From positions 5,580,001-5,644,000 of the forward strand of contig OX388306.1 of the NCBI GenBank assembly GCA_947579605.1: DNA of 64,000 nt. Direction: 5' to 3'. Source of the DNA: Athripsodes cinereus (taxonomy: Eukaryota > Arthropoda > Insecta > Trichoptera > Leptoceridae). The notes beneath the pieces were generated by a model. It was not told the origin of the DNA. It worked only from the letters and a program-made list of their open reading frames with translations, and ran no database searches. The translations under genes were made by a program, and so were the position numbers. Of this stretch, positions 42,434-54,750 are shown piece by piece (position 1 is the stretch's first letter; each line of letters begins with the position of its first letter).

Positions 42434-43250
42434 CTCTGGATTTAGTAATAGGTAGATAGATACACTACTTAGTAGATATACTGGCAACCCTAGCTGTAGG
42501 TGATTTTGCGATGGTACAAAAACGTAACATAGAATAGGTTTCCGTATAGACTTGTTAAAATCTTGTATCTCGTCTTAACGACTACCTTACATCTTCCAAA
42601 ATAGAACACAGGGATACGATCTTTTAACAATAATCGTGTTTTAATGATAATAAGTACCACCTATCTCATAAATGTTGTTACATGTTTAAAAGATCCTTAA
42701 AATCAGAAGTTCTTAAACTTTTGCGAAAAAAATCAGAAATTTATTCAGAAGAACGGTATGCTGCTCGCTATATTTTTATGTATCAATAATGAAAAAATAA
42801 TTAAGGTAGCGACGTATAAACATTACCTCTCATAGAACAGTAAAGCAGTAGGTACTAATTTTATGAGAAATTAGATTCCAAATTATAATGTAAATTTTTT
42901 TCTTACTCGTAATAAACGTTTGTTTTTCAAACTAACCCTATTACAAGCAGTGACAGCGAAAAAGATATCGTATGTCGAAACCTAGGTCACTAAAACAAAG
43001 TAGGTAACTAGAAAAATAAACATTTTATTTTGTTATAAATTGTAATTTATAGTTGTTTATTTAAAGTTATGGGATCATTGGTAAAACTAGAAACTAGATA
43101 TATAGACAAGTACTTAACAACAGCTATACTTGTGATTCGATGACATGACAGGGTATTGTTGTAGAATCAGTGATTCGCAACCATAACAATGGGAGAAATA
43201 ATTAGTATTTGTAGTTTTAATGTACCTACTAAAAAATTAAGTAATGAAAT
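42434..43250. other. Gene-free; one degenerate hammerhead motif
   Basis: At 42950-42990 (plus) GATAT-CGT-ATGTC, GAAACCTAGGTC fits stem II, GAAA, stem III and a GUC triplet, but the core reads GCGAAAA, so it is dead. Otherwise nothing recognised. Confidence 0.45.
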
Positions 43251-43254
43251 CTAT

Positions 43255-43510
43255 ATCTATCTACCTATATCCTCACGTCATGTCCCAAACGGGGTAAGCA
43301 GAAGGTGGAATCCGAGACCTATCCTTAGTATGTATACTTCTTTAGCTTCCTCTACATTCATACGATTCCTTATACACGCTCGCCGGTTTCTCCTACCAAC
43401 AAGCCGGCGTCCTTATGAATTTGATCCATGTGATCAAGCCACATAGTTCTCAAACGTCCACCCTTACTTCACACCCCTTCTTTCAGACAGATACATCCTT
43501 TTGATAACGT
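43255..43510 (-). pseudogene. RTE-type LINE 3' fragment
   Basis: The minus strand reads MYLSERRGVK, then GRRNRRACIRNRMNVEEAKE, VYILRIGL and a TACCCCGTTTGGGACATGAC, GTGAGGATATAGGTAGATAG tail. The frame is broken by stops. Same family as 36605-36925. Confidence 0.75.
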
Positions 43511-44310
43511 CGAGTTCACTTGATAATTTCAAGATGTCTTACTAACTTGTCAGAAACGTTCGAGGAGATATACATTATTGTGAAAGATAAACAGTATTCT
43601 TATTTGATACATTTAAAAAATATTAGGAATAGAATAAAAAAGAGGTAAACATAAGAAACCTTCAATTCAACGATGAAAATGTTTGCCGCCTATTTTTTAT
43701 GAAGCAAGGTCTGCTTAGTCTGGCCAAGTCAATAATATAAATTATATCATTTTTATTTTTTGTGTCTGTTTTGTCAAATTTCTGCTTGTGTCTAAACTAA
43801 ATTAATAAATAAAACAGAGAGGACCATTTGTATGTTTGTTACTTGGAGCCAGTTCTCAAGTTATCCCAATTGTATTATTAACAGAAAAGAACAGATTGGA
43901 GTGATTTTCAAACAACAAATGATGTACTCATTCCATTGGTTGACAATTCCAGATATACAGGTGAGTAGTAGAAAACATTTTATTCGGTTTATCTCATTTG
44001 GACGTTGTGTTGAAACCAATGACCTTGTTGAAACGCTGAGAGTTATGTAAGAGTATGGATGGGGATTCGAATCTCCGTGCACCACATGGGAGGCGATATA
44101 CACATGTCCGACAGCGGGGGGCCACATCTTCACATTAACACACTAAAATACAATAGCTAGGTTCTTACAAATGTCAGTAGGTATAAATATTTAAGTGCGT
44201 TCGTAAATATATATAATATACCTAGGTATTTGATGTATATATAATATAATGTCATATCAACTACCTATATGATAATTTAACATTTTGTGACATAAAGGAT
44301 AAGATGTATG
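43511..44310. other. No feature recognised
   Basis: AT-rich. Nothing supported. Confidence 0.4.
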
Positions 44311-44319
44311 TTTACAAAC

Positions 44320-44875
44320 AATTAATATCTTAATTTTTATTGGTACGGAGAGGACGACTTTCATATTTATTACAAGCGGTTGATCCACTGGCTACCCCAC
44401 ATTTGAGATAAACCTTGAAAGTACTGATAGAGATAGAGAGATTTTCCGCTCTTATATTAATTCCCGTCTTTGCAACATGCTGCAGGAAATTTCATAATAT
44501 CTTCAGTTTAGCGATAAATGAATCATAAATCATGAATGTCTTAAATTTTATTAGCACGGAGAGGACGATTTGTATGTATATTATATACAGTTAGTCTGCT
44601 GGTTACTCCTCTTTTTAATAAATTGTATATTTCACTAAATACACATACTTTCAAAAAGGGCATTGAAGAGAGAGTGTTGCTTGAAAGATTCCCACGATGG
44701 TAGTTTTGGCCGATTGGCTATTCAGGCCTGCCCAATGGTCCGCCTGTGAGGACAAATTTGGTTTAATTATGCGGATAAATAGGAGCTCAAAACTCCTGAG
44801 ATATCCAGGTGGAGGTGGGTCTCTGTTCAATGCTGGTTACCCCGCTTGTGAGATATAACGTGAAGGTTAAGTAAT
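44320..44875 (+). repeat. Cluster of TAGA-tail short-repeat relics
   Basis: Three partial plus-strand copies follow each other: 44335-44420 (GGTACGGAGAGGACGAC ... CACTGGCTACCCCACA), 44520-44630 (GCACGGAGAGGACGATTTG ... CTGCTGGTTACTCC) and 44830-44875 (GCTGGTTACCCCGCTTGTGA, GATATAACGTGAAGG). A weaker relic is near 45515-45545. Confidence 0.7.
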
Positions 44876-45844
44876 AATAGAAATAAAATAAAAATATGAC
44901 AATATTGTACGAGCAAATAAATTGACCAACCTTTTCCGGTCTTATTCAATTAGCACGGATGCGGTGTTTATTACAAATTGATCATCATTTTGCTCAAAAC
45001 ATACACGTACACGCCTTTTTTCTGCAAACATTCATTGGTACGTGAAAGGGCTTTGAAATATGATATATGCCAATTTAAAATGATATCTCAATAGCACATG
45101 TAATAAGCGAAATATTATATAAATGAATATGTACAAGTGCATGACGAAATAATGAAAAGCTCCTTTCATTATCGGAACTTTTAAGTTGAGGTATCATGTT
45201 TCGATCATATTTTTTTAATTGACAATGGGTTTATTCAAATATTTTGCAAATATTAATTTTAAATGTTTATAATATACAATACTATTTTTGTGAGAAATTC
45301 TAGAGGAAGAGAGGGTTTTGAGATTTTTCTTTGTTGTCCATTTGTGCCATACTATGTAGGTATGTCTAATATTATTCTATAATGGCTCATTGCTTCAATA
45401 TGTAGGTAATTAATTATACGATTCAACTATCTAACGGCGATATATGTATACGAAAACATTATTTTCAGTTCTGCATTGAGGTATACCTGCTGCCAATCCT
45501 AGTTTATTACTTATAGCATGGAGAGCACAACCTGTTTGATCATGGAATGAAGTGATTCTTTATCTACATCCCTACATATTGCATAATTAATGTTGTATCC
45601 ATAAAAGTATAAACAATTTACACCGTTAACCTAGCAACAATGTTACATTGTTTTCAAAACAAATTTTACACCAATTTCGCTAATAAGATAATGACCATGC
45701 AAAACACTTGAAGCAATAAAGATACAAGAAAATAGATTGGTACAATAATTTTCCTACAATGTTGAAGTTCTTCACAACAAAATAAAACATATAATGTAAC
45801 ATAGTGTTGCTAGTTGCTCGGTTGCAAATTGCAACACAATTCAT
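44876..45844. other. No feature recognised
   Basis: AT-rich. Nothing supported beyond the weak relic near 45515. Confidence 0.4.
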
Positions 45845-45846
45845 TA

Positions 45847-46141
45847 TAATAGACCATTAAAGGATGACGTCACAGAAAAATCCGTGAGGGGCATCAGGCA
45901 TCCCAACACAACACATTCACAGTGTTTACGGTGTAATATTAGGTGGGACGCCTAAAGAATAGATACCTAATAATCAAAAAAAACTGTCAGTGTCGATTTT
46001 GTTATAATTTTGTTGTCTGACTTTCTTTTTTTTCTCTTATGGCATAACATCCTACAAGTATGATTTGCGCAATTTGATTGTTTGCCCCCCACGCAAAAGC
46101 AAATCCATAGACAAGACCACGTGACCTTTAATGGTCTATTG
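45847..46141. mobile_element. MITE with TA target site, about 295 bp
   Basis: The ends TAATAGACCATTAAAGG and the inverse of CAATAGACCATTAAAGG are flanked by TA (45845-45846 and 46142-46143), with GACGTCA / CACGTGA next to them. TA duplication suggests Tc1/mariner-type mobilisation (inference). Non-coding. Confidence 0.7.
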
Positions 46142-46565
46142 TATGAAGTTATGTGTGCTGAATAATAATAATTTATAAATTAATCTAAAAAAGTATTGTG
46201 TATGTTTGAATATATGTTTATATGCCCTCAGTGGACATTGCAATTATTCAAGACAAAGAATAATTCATACAGTCTATACGAGGTCTCACATTTAGGGCAG
46301 ATTTTAGACTAAAAGTATTAGGTATGTAAAGTATTATAGAAAGTATTATATAATCTTGTATAATGATATAGAGATATTAATGTTATCAAATTTTTATGGA
46401 AACTGAATACTGTATATTGCTTAGCATGTTGTGTCAAATCATCATGATAGAATATGGACATAACTGCCAAAAATATTTAAATTACGGTGTTGCCAGTTTT
46501 TAAATAATTGCCTTATTTTATTTGCCATTTCTTTGGAAAGTATTAAGGCAATCTGCAAGTGTCGC
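46142..46565. other. No feature recognised
   Basis: AT-rich. Nothing supported. Confidence 0.4.
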
Positions 46566-46569
46566 TGTA

Positions 46570-46973
46570 TGTCGCTGAGTTTCAAAATCCGCTATAACAC
46601 ATTTTTGTGATTCGGAGAAATTTGATAAAAAACTATTGAAGTCAAACAAGTTTGTTAATTATAAGATTGTTACAAGAGTTTAATTTTTAAATAAAGTTTG
46701 CCATTGAATAGAAAGAAACTGTTCATTTAGTACACCTAAAAATAACTCCTATTGGTCGGTTGAGTTATAGAGGATATTAAAAGACACATAAAGGAATATA
46801 GCTCGATTCTTTTTTCATCATCATAATATTTTAAATTTTTGTACAAATGGTGAGCATTTCAAAAGAATCAATATTTTACGGTTATAGAATATTTTATCAC
46901 GAATCCAACGACATAATTATATAACCAAATTTAAATGAAAATGTGTTATAGCAGATTTCGAAACTCGGCGACA
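46570..46973. mobile_element. Inverted-repeat element, about 404 bp
   Basis: TGTCGCTGAGTTTCAAAATC, CGCTATAACACATTTT on the left faces the inverse of TGTCGCCGAGTTTCGAAATC, TGCTATAACACATTTT on the right. The 36-bp termini differ at only three or four bases. The target duplication could not be fixed. Non-coding MITE. Confidence 0.7.
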
Positions 46974-48425
46974 CAATTTATCAATATGATAGGTATTTAT
47001 TCCCTGAGTAATGCAGCGTAGGAATACACCAGTAATAAATAATAATACTTGTGAAGAGAAGTTGAAGTGCCTAGTGAAGAACATGCTAATTATAATGCAT
47101 ATTAATTTAATTAACCGGAACGGTCTTTCAAATATTCCGCATATCCGGTGCGTGATATTATTCCTCTCGAGTAAGTAATAATATTATTATTATGTTGCTC
47201 AGCAACAGAATAAACTAAACAGTATAAACTAAGATATTATCGCAAATAGATTTATGATCAAATGTATTTTGAAATAAAATTAAAAAAAGTAGTGTAGATT
47301 ATCACCGAAAATCTCTAAAGAATGCTGAATATTCTGACATTTTTCATGAAAATCGAGTTGCAGATTTTCGTTTTTAGGGACTTTATATAAAATCATTCTG
47401 GGTGCTTTTTTTTAATTTAGAACTCAACTTTTTGTTGGTTGAATAGCATATACATAAATGAATAGCATAAAGTTGAAGATGATCTGAAAAAAAAAACTGA
47501 GTTACCTACGCATAGTAGCAAAGTTTTCTTGAAAGTTTATTACGTGACTTTCGTCCTAGAGACCAAGAAGGCTTTCTTGCGACCACTTAAAAAAGCTTAC
47601 TTAAAACACGCACTATTTCGAAACAAACGAAAGCTGAAAGTAAGCGAGCCACGGGAAAATCTGAGTCTTCAAAGAAAATAATGAGTCATTAGATTAGTTT
47701 TCGCATTTTACGGGATTTTTTTACATCTGCGTGAGCGAAGATGTTAAGAATAATATTACTTAATCTATACAACCAACAGATTGTCTCTGAACTCCTTTTA
47801 GTACGAAACTGAAAAGGTGTCCAGATGCTTACGAATCGCCTTAGGCTGGTTTAAGTTCACTTTACCCATGGTGCATGTTCACCAATCCCACCAATGTTTA
47901 CTGTTTCAAACATTGTGTTCGACATCGTAAAGCAGTATGCCCAGCTAACAAGCTGTGCAGATAAGGTTATGTTGATTAATATTCTGAGTTTTAGAAGTTT
48001 TGGATTACCAAGAATTAGATTTCCAAGTTCACACTATGCATGTTCATACTTATGCATGCATTTATTACTTTTACGTTGAAGTTGCGATACTTCTAATAAT
48101 ATGTAGATAGTATGTGTGTTTATAATACGAGATAGCGGCTTTATTCAAAGTCCCGACACTCGATGTGTAAAGTAAAAAACACTAATTGTACAATTAAACA
48201 CGACTCAACTAAACACAACACAACATACATAATATATGTATGTATTTATGTAATGTTAAAATGTCCAGACACTGTTCACATATGAACGTATCTACCAGTT
48301 AGTTATAGGCTAATACAGATTACATGTCTTATTGTAAAAATAGCTTGATTATTAATAAATATATTTTTACATCCCGTGAAAACTTGGTAAAGATAATAAC
48401 TTGGTGATAACTCAGTCTATATAAT
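46974..48425. other. No feature recognised
   Basis: AT-rich. Open frames here are not recognisable. Nothing supported. Confidence 0.4.
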
Positions 48426-48429
48426 GAAA

Positions 48430-48640
48430 GTTTTCGAGTGTCATGTAAAAGCCATGTGTTCGTAAAACCTCACATATAATAATAAGACAACGACACCAAC
48501 AATTCAGCTCAGCGATGAGTTTTGCTACCCATCCTGAATTCCTGAATGTGTTATTTTTTATTGACATAGAGAGGGCAATTGCATGTTTAATACACCCAGT
48601 TAGTCCCCTAGTTATCCCACTTGTAGGAGATAGACTTGAT
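48430..48640 (+). repeat. TAGA-tail short repeat
   Basis: GAAAGTTTTCGAGTGTCATG, CAGCTCAGCGATGAGTTTTG, CTACCCATCCTGAAT, GACATAGAGAGGGCAATTGC and CCCACTTGTAGGAGATA in family order on the plus strand. The 3' tail is lost. Confidence 0.8.
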
Positions 48641-50034
48641 TTTTTTTAAAAGTGCCCTAGCACCGCTACGCACACAGTCACAGGTAATGTGTATTACAGA
48701 ACACGTGATTGTATTAGTAACCGAGTAACATCACTGTGATTGGCTGGTGCATTGTGTAGTGTGTGTAGTATACTCATTACTTAAGGATGTGCTAGTAATC
48801 ATTTACCTATGAGCGGAGCACTTTTACGCGAATTCTACTCTACTGTGATGGGATAATTTTTTTTAAAGATGGAAATATGATTCATGTTCAGTTAACGACC
48901 ATTCACATCACTCATTTCTGTATTCTGTGATTAGATTTACAATTGACCTAAATATACTCCCAAATGCTATCGCAGTTTGCAATATGATTGACTCATAAAA
49001 ATGTTGTAGATTGGCAAACCGAATCAATAGTCGTCTTTCTCAATTGGAAATCCGGGAAAATTTGATTTATGTTTGTGAATTACTCAAGTACAACCTCATA
49101 AACTCACAATTGTAATGAGAGGTAGTGATTTTGTAGTATTTTTAGTAAGTAAAAAATATGTACTATTTTTCGTTTGCAAAACATTTTTCTCCATTATAAA
49201 CAAATGCTACAATATTCTGGGTATATTTGGGTTGACTATAAATGCATATTTTAAAATTAATTAAGAATACTAAAATTCATATGAATATTAAATAAAATAA
49301 TAAAAAAAAACTGGTGTTGACATAGTTTTAACGCACTAACTTTGTAATTAATGTTATCCTCCTATATTGAGGTCTGCTTGAATAGCTGATGGAAAATTTT
49401 AGTGTCCTGGCAACATACAATAATTATATAGGCTCTTTGGGAATTTATCTTATATCATAACTATGCCTACACCTTGTTGTTGATATTATGAACAATGCAG
49501 TTCATTGTGAGAAAGGCCTAATGTTGATACTGTATAAGTTATATTATAGCCAAATGGTGTGACTTTTCATGGATCACACTAATAAAACAATACAATGTTG
49601 TATTTGAACATCATATATCGTCAATAAAATATATTTTATTTTTAGTTATGGCAATACCACTAATACAAGTAAAAACCGTTTGATTAACACATACACGCTA
49701 ATTGATATTATATTATGTTGTTGCGGTCTACCAATATTACCAATTAACAAGTATTCAAGGATTTAAGTAATGTAATGCTGTATCTAGGGTTGCCGTATCT
49801 AGCTGGAACCTTGTACAGGACACTTTGAAATGAAGGTGTAGAAAAAATTTAACAATATAGGTAGGTACTGTATATGTTTTTTATTTCGAATACTTAAACT
49901 TGGATCTTGTTGCGGTAGAAGTAGTTGGTATATAATATTTTTTGGAAGATTTTACCATTTTAGGACAGTTTTTTCCCTTTTACTATTTACGAAACTCCAC
50001 GCAAGTCAGCAAAGAATTGATTTCCAACTAATTT
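48641..50034. other. Gene-free; possible MITE
   Basis: AAAAGTGCCCTAGC near 48650 and GAGCACTTTTAC near 48818-48831 are partly inverse and could end a small MITE, but no target duplication is clear. Otherwise AT-rich. Confidence 0.35.
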
Positions 50035-50240
50035 TGAAAGTTTTCGAGCGCCTTGTAAAAGCAGGATTTCGAAAGAATAAGGACATTTTACATCTTAAAT
50101 TCATCGATTAGGTTTGCCACCCATAATAAATTACTCTGTTTTGTTGGCAAGCAGAGGACAGCTTGCACTTTTTTGTTACATGCGGCTGGTCTTCTGGCTA
50201 TACCACTTTTGGGATTGGGCCGTGATGGTAAAATAGCAGT
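50035..50240 (+). repeat. TAGA-tail short repeat
   Basis: GAAAGTTTTCGAGCGCCTTG, ATCTTAAATTCATCGATTAG, GTTTGCCACCCATAATAAA, GCAGAGGACAGCTTGCAC and TCTGGCTATACCAC, TGGGCCGTGATGGTA. Near full length, plus strand. Confidence 0.8.
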
Positions 50241-50599
50241 AAAGTACTTAAAAAGACTTATAATAAGAAGATTAATATTCACTTACATATTATTTCTAAT
50301 AAAGCAAGGTGCACATTGGAAAGATGTTATCACTAATAATTAATTTGCGATAGAGTGCGAACTAGCGCATGACCGACATGAATGCAAAATGAACAATTTC
50401 CTCGACATAACAAAGAATGTATTAAGCAGTCCCATATTTATATGTAGATGGATACCGCAACATTCACAATATTAGCAAGAATGCGTTCACAGATAGATGA
50501 AGATAAAAAATAATACATACATTACCTATTAATATTCCTAACACGTACATATGATGTTCTGCCGCCAAACAGATTTCATGTGAATTTAGAACTTATAAT

Positions 50600-53276
50600 A
50601 TTACAATTATTTACATAAAATTACTTTTAGCAATGATCCACACCATCCTTCACTGTTGATAGATTATGAGTTTGAAATTGCTGAGGATTTGTCTCGAAAT
50701 ATGATCCAGAAATTGAATTACTTTAAGTCAAACTTTTCGGAAATAAATTTCGAACTACAAAGTGTTGATTGGGTCAACGTTTTGGGAAACGGACCGGTGA
50801 ATGAGATGGTTGAATCGTTTTATGGGTATGTTTTGCCGATAATTGAGAAGCATACACCTATGAAGAGGGTGTCACCTCATAATTTTCCCAAATGGTTCTC
50901 TAATAAAACTGTGTTGTTGTTTAAGAGAAAGTCCAAGGCTTGGCGTAAGTGGAAGATGTACCGTAATGATTCTGACTACAATTTATTTTCTCAACTAAGA
51001 GCTCAGTTTAAGTTGTCGCAGAATCACGATTATAGATCTTTTATTAGTAACACTGAGAAGTCACTTAAGGGCAATGTCAAGTCTTTCTTTTCGTTTGTGA
51101 ATTCCCTTAAAGAATCTAGAGGCTATCCAAGGGTGATGGGTGACGGTGACCAGACTTCGAGCGATCCAGAGGGAATTGCGAACTTGTTTTCCTCGTTTTT
51201 TGGTTCCGTATTTTCACTGAATAATTTACATGATTCTAATACTGAACAATCGGAAAATATTTTAACTAACTCATGTTTATCCACGGTAAACATCTTGAAA
51301 TCTGATATTTATAAACGTTTATTAGGTATAGATGAGACTAAAGGAGTTGGCCCTGATGGTATAGCACCAATTATATTAAAGAGATGTGCAAGTCATTTAA
51401 CCAAACCATTGTATCTGATATTTATTAGGAGTTTACAAGAAGGGTGCTTTCCATGCAAATGGAAGATGGCCAATATTACTCCTTTGCATAAATCTGGCAG
51501 CAAATCGGACGTTCGTAACTACAGACCAATTTCAATTCTGTCACCTATTTCAAAAATATTTGAGGGTATTGTTCGTGAACAAATGACTTTTTTCCTGAAG
51601 CCGTATCTTCTTGTGGAACAGCATGGGTTCATGAGTGGAAGATCGACAGTAACAAATCTGATTTCATACACTGATTTTCTTTTCTCAGCTATGGACAATC
51701 GTATACAGGTGGATGCCATTTATACCGACTTTCAGAAGGCATTTGATAAAGTAGATCATCGACTTTTGATTAAGAAGTTAGAATTTCATGGAATTCATGG
51801 GAATCTTCTTAGGTGGATTGACTCATATATTTCTGATAGATTGATGACAGTTAAACTTAACGGTTACTCATCTGGGAGTGTCAGTGTTACATCTGGTGTC
51901 CCTCAGGGGTCTGTTTTGGGTCCTTTACTTTTCACGATATTCATAAACGACATAAAAAAGTGCTTTAAACATTCAGAGCTTCTATTATTTGCGGACGATT
52001 TAAAAATATACCGTCAAATTCAATCATTGTCTGACTGTGAAATGCTCAACGAGGACTTGGGAAGACTACACGAGTACTGTAACAGAAATAACTTGCACTT
52101 GAATCTGGAGAAGTGTAATCTGATTTCTTTTACCAAAAATAGAAACAAAATTCCATATACTTACAATATCCATAATCATGATTTAAAAGAAGTACACAAG
52201 ATTAGAGATTTAGGTGTGGTGTTTGATTCTGAGCTTCACTTTGATGATCACGTGAACAAAATTACCGAAGAGAGCAATAAAATACTGGGATTTATTTTGA
52301 GGTCTACAAAGTCATGTAGGTTATATGAATCGTATTTGCACTTGTACTTATCGTTGATTCGCTCCAAGCTGGAGTATTGTTCGTCTGTATGGAATCCACA
52401 TTTTAAAAAATATGTCGATCAGGTTGAGAGAACTCAGTCTAAATTCATTCGTTTGGTTGGGAAGAGATTACATTGCCCTGTTATAATTAAAGATCTGCCT
52501 AAATTAGAATTAAGAAGAGTTTTGCTGGATGCATGCAACCTGAGAAAAATATGCTTGTCCGAATACGATGTTCCTAATGTTTTAGATAGGATTAATTTTA
52601 GAATGCCTACTTTAACAAGATCATGTTTCCCCTTCTACCTTAAAAAAACAAAAACGATTGCAGGCTCAAGAAACCCTTTATATAGAATGTGCGATGCTTA
52701 TAATAAAAACTTTTCACAGTGCGATATGGCTTGTACATCGAACCATGGATTTAAGCGACTTATCGGTCGTCACGTTTTTGGTCCTGGGCCTGTCTCGGAG
52801 GTGAGCTGAATACCCCCCCCCCCCTTTCCCAATTCCCTTTTTAAAGTGCCAATAACGTCAGGTTTGTGAGGAAGGAAGTTGAGAGTGGAATGAGACGAAA
52901 AAATGAAGAAAAAAAAAAATGTATGTGTTTGATACAATGTGAAGTGTTGGGATAGTCTTTGTTTTTGGTCTGTTTTTAAAGTTTTTGATTTTCCTTTTTT
53001 TAGAGTTTGTTTTGTATTGTTATTACATAGGTACATTTAGGAAGTGTGAATGTGTTTGTGCGAATGAATGTATTATGTGTGCGAAATTGGGTGAATGGAT
53101 GTATTGTGAATGAATGTATTGTGTGTAAGATTTTCTATGATAGTTTTGTGTGTTATTGCTGAAGTGTGCACTGTTTGGATGTAAGACTATTGGAATGTTT
53201 TTGTCGCTTACATGTTATATTTATGTGTCTTTCATCTGTTGTGTACCATGTAAATGAATAAATAAATAAATCCGTC
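50600..53276 (+). mobile_element. LINE (CR1/Jockey group), 5'-truncated, AATA tail
   Basis: One uninterrupted RT frame (50656-52809) is followed by a C-run, a T/G-rich 3' UTR and a GAATAAATAAATAAA tail at 53255-53270. The reading frame is open back to 50599, and ITFSNDPHHPSL is probably still element coding. The apurinic endonuclease is absent, so the copy is 5' truncated. The long intact frame suggests a recent insertion compared with the other LINE relics. Confidence 0.85.
50656..52809 (+). CDS. LINE reverse transcriptase, 717 codons without a stop
   Basis: The RT copies LINE RNA into DNA at the target (established for the class). RT motifs appear in order: GVGPDGIAPIILKRC, NYRPISILSPISKIFEGIV, AIYTDFQKAFDKVDH (motif A aspartate), GVPQGSVLGPLLFTIFIND (motif B), LLFADDLKIYRQI (motif C, catalytic FADD), LNLEKCNLISF (motif D) and IRDLGVVFDSELHFDDHV (thumb). 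A C-terminal domain with SKLEYCSSVWNPHFKKYVDQ follows. All catalytic residues are present. The frame's first codon here is TTG, and a true initiator is not expected because the 5' end is lost. Clade: CR1/Jockey/Rex group by motif pattern, not fixed further. The terminal C-run (52812-52825) lies right after the stop. Confidence 0.9.
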   Translation: MIDYEFEIAEDLSRNMIQKLNYFKSNFSEINFELQSVDWVNVLGNGPVNEMVESFYGYVLPIIEKHTPMKRVSPHNFPKWFSNKTVLLFKRKSKAWRKWKMYRNDSDYNLFSQLRAQFKLSQNHDYRSFISNTEKSLKGNVKSFFSFVNSLKESRGYPRVMGDGDQTSSDPEGIANLFSSFFGSVFSLNNLHDSNTEQSENILTNSCLSTVNILKSDIYKRLLGIDETKGVGPDGIAPIILKRCASHLTKPLYLIFIRSLQEGCFPCKWKMANITPLHKSGSKSDVRNYRPISILSPISKIFEGIVREQMTFFLKPYLLVEQHGFMSGRSTVTNLISYTDFLFSAMDNRIQVDAIYTDFQKAFDKVDHRLLIKKLEFHGIHGNLLRWIDSYISDRLMTVKLNGYSSGSVSVTSGVPQGSVLGPLLFTIFINDIKKCFKHSELLLFADDLKIYRQIQSLSDCEMLNEDLGRLHEYCNRNNLHLNLEKCNLISFTKNRNKIPYTYNIHNHDLKEVHKIRDLGVVFDSELHFDDHVNKITEESNKILGFILRSTKSCRLYESYLHLYLSLIRSKLEYCSSVWNPHFKKYVDQVERTQSKFIRLVGKRLHCPVIIKDLPKLELRRVLLDACNLRKICLSEYDVPNVLDRINFRMPTLTRSCFPFYLKKTKTIAGSRNPLYRMCDAYNKNFSQCDMACTSNHGFKRLIGRHVFGPGPVSEVS

Positions 53277-54605
53277 TCATGCTATTTATTCATTACATTC
53301 TCACGCAAAAAACATTCTTCAACATTTGTGCACAATTACAATATGAACGCGAGAATACATTAATTATTATAAGAGATGTTCGATTTATATAATATAAAGA
53401 GATTGTAACATTGTAATTCATAACCTTACCTTTTATCGTTATTTTCTGAACGAATTTTATGAAACTATCAATCGGCAGTTCATTTATAACTGTGTGTATC
53501 GCATATTCCTGCAAAAGCATTAACATATTCATGATGAGAGACATACTTAATCGCTGAATATAATACACCTACTACATGAAAAGGCAATAGACACATGACA
53601 ATTATTTCTACGTACCTACCTATTTATACGTATTTACGTTTGATAAAAGTTCGACTGTTCGACTATTCAAATCTCATTGGAAAATAAGTACTTATTCTTT
53701 ATTCGAATTTAAATAATTATTGTAAGTACAAACACAAGAAGGCATTCTATTCTGATCCAATTTAAATTTGAAATTATGGCATGGAACGAGAAAAAAATGT
53801 CTGTCATGAAAAGTAACTAGAAATCAGATCGAATAAACAATTATATTCGAAATTATTTAAAACGCGATCATTGAAATTGCTACTACTTTAATTATCAATG
53901 GCGGAGTATATAATAATAAAAATAACAATAATAATTGTTAAATCGCGTGCTATTTTTATTCTAGTCACTAGATAATTATTATTTTCTTTACGTATGAAAA
54001 AAAAATAGATAAATTATATTAAATTGCATACCGGCTAAGATACTTCACGTCTGAGCGAGTAGACATGACAGTTGATTTTATACTTGGAAGAATAGTAAGT
54101 TCATTATAAAATCAAAATTTAAAAATAGAATGAATTTTTGTTCTTAATGATGTCTTGAACTATGAACGTTTCATTTTTACATACTATGCAAAAGTTTAAA
54201 TTACAATGAGGAAGAAGGTTAATGACAATTGAATATTGCAAAAGATCAATTATTGTGAATCGTTACTTCGGTATTGGAGGTGAATGTTATACCTACGTAC
54301 CTACATTCACTACAGTCTTGTTATATACTGGTGTAGCTTTACCCGGCATCGTTCAAGAAATTAGCACGTTATTGTAAAATACACATTTGCGGCCAACACA
54401 CAATTACTATATAAAGTAACAATCAAACTATGAAAAAGTATTTAAAAACTGGTGACTCCTTAAAAACTATTTTAAACACCATGATCAAAACATTTTGATA
54501 TTAAATGTATCCAATTATTGTTACATAATAGCTTTGTTTTTGTTTCACGATCGTTGCAATATTTTTATGCAAATACAAAATTAAATACACTACAGATCAT
54601 GATTA
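53277..54605. other. No feature recognised
   Basis: AT-rich. Nothing supported. Confidence 0.45.
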
Positions 54606-54615
54606 TACCATATGT

Positions 54616-54750
54616 ATTAGTTGGAAGACATCGCATTTTAATAATAAACTCGCCCTCTGTGTATTGAATTGTATAACTGATATTTTCAATGATACAGTTT
54701 TAATTTGTATTATTGTAAACAATGTACAGTGAAGAATAAAATAAAATAAA
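54616..54750 (+). mobile_element. LINE 3'-end copy (family A)
   Basis: TTAGTTGGAAGACATCGC, AATAAACTCGCCCTCTGTG, TATTGAATTGTATAACTGAT, AATGTACAGTGAAGAATAAA and an AAAAT tail. The 3' arm of the hairpin has decayed (AATAAT in place of GCGAT). Confidence 0.75.

Noticed and set aside
47525..47590. GGACGAAAGTCACG on the minus strand as another hammerhead
   Set aside because: There is no CUGANGA or UUGANAA core upstream and no stem I.
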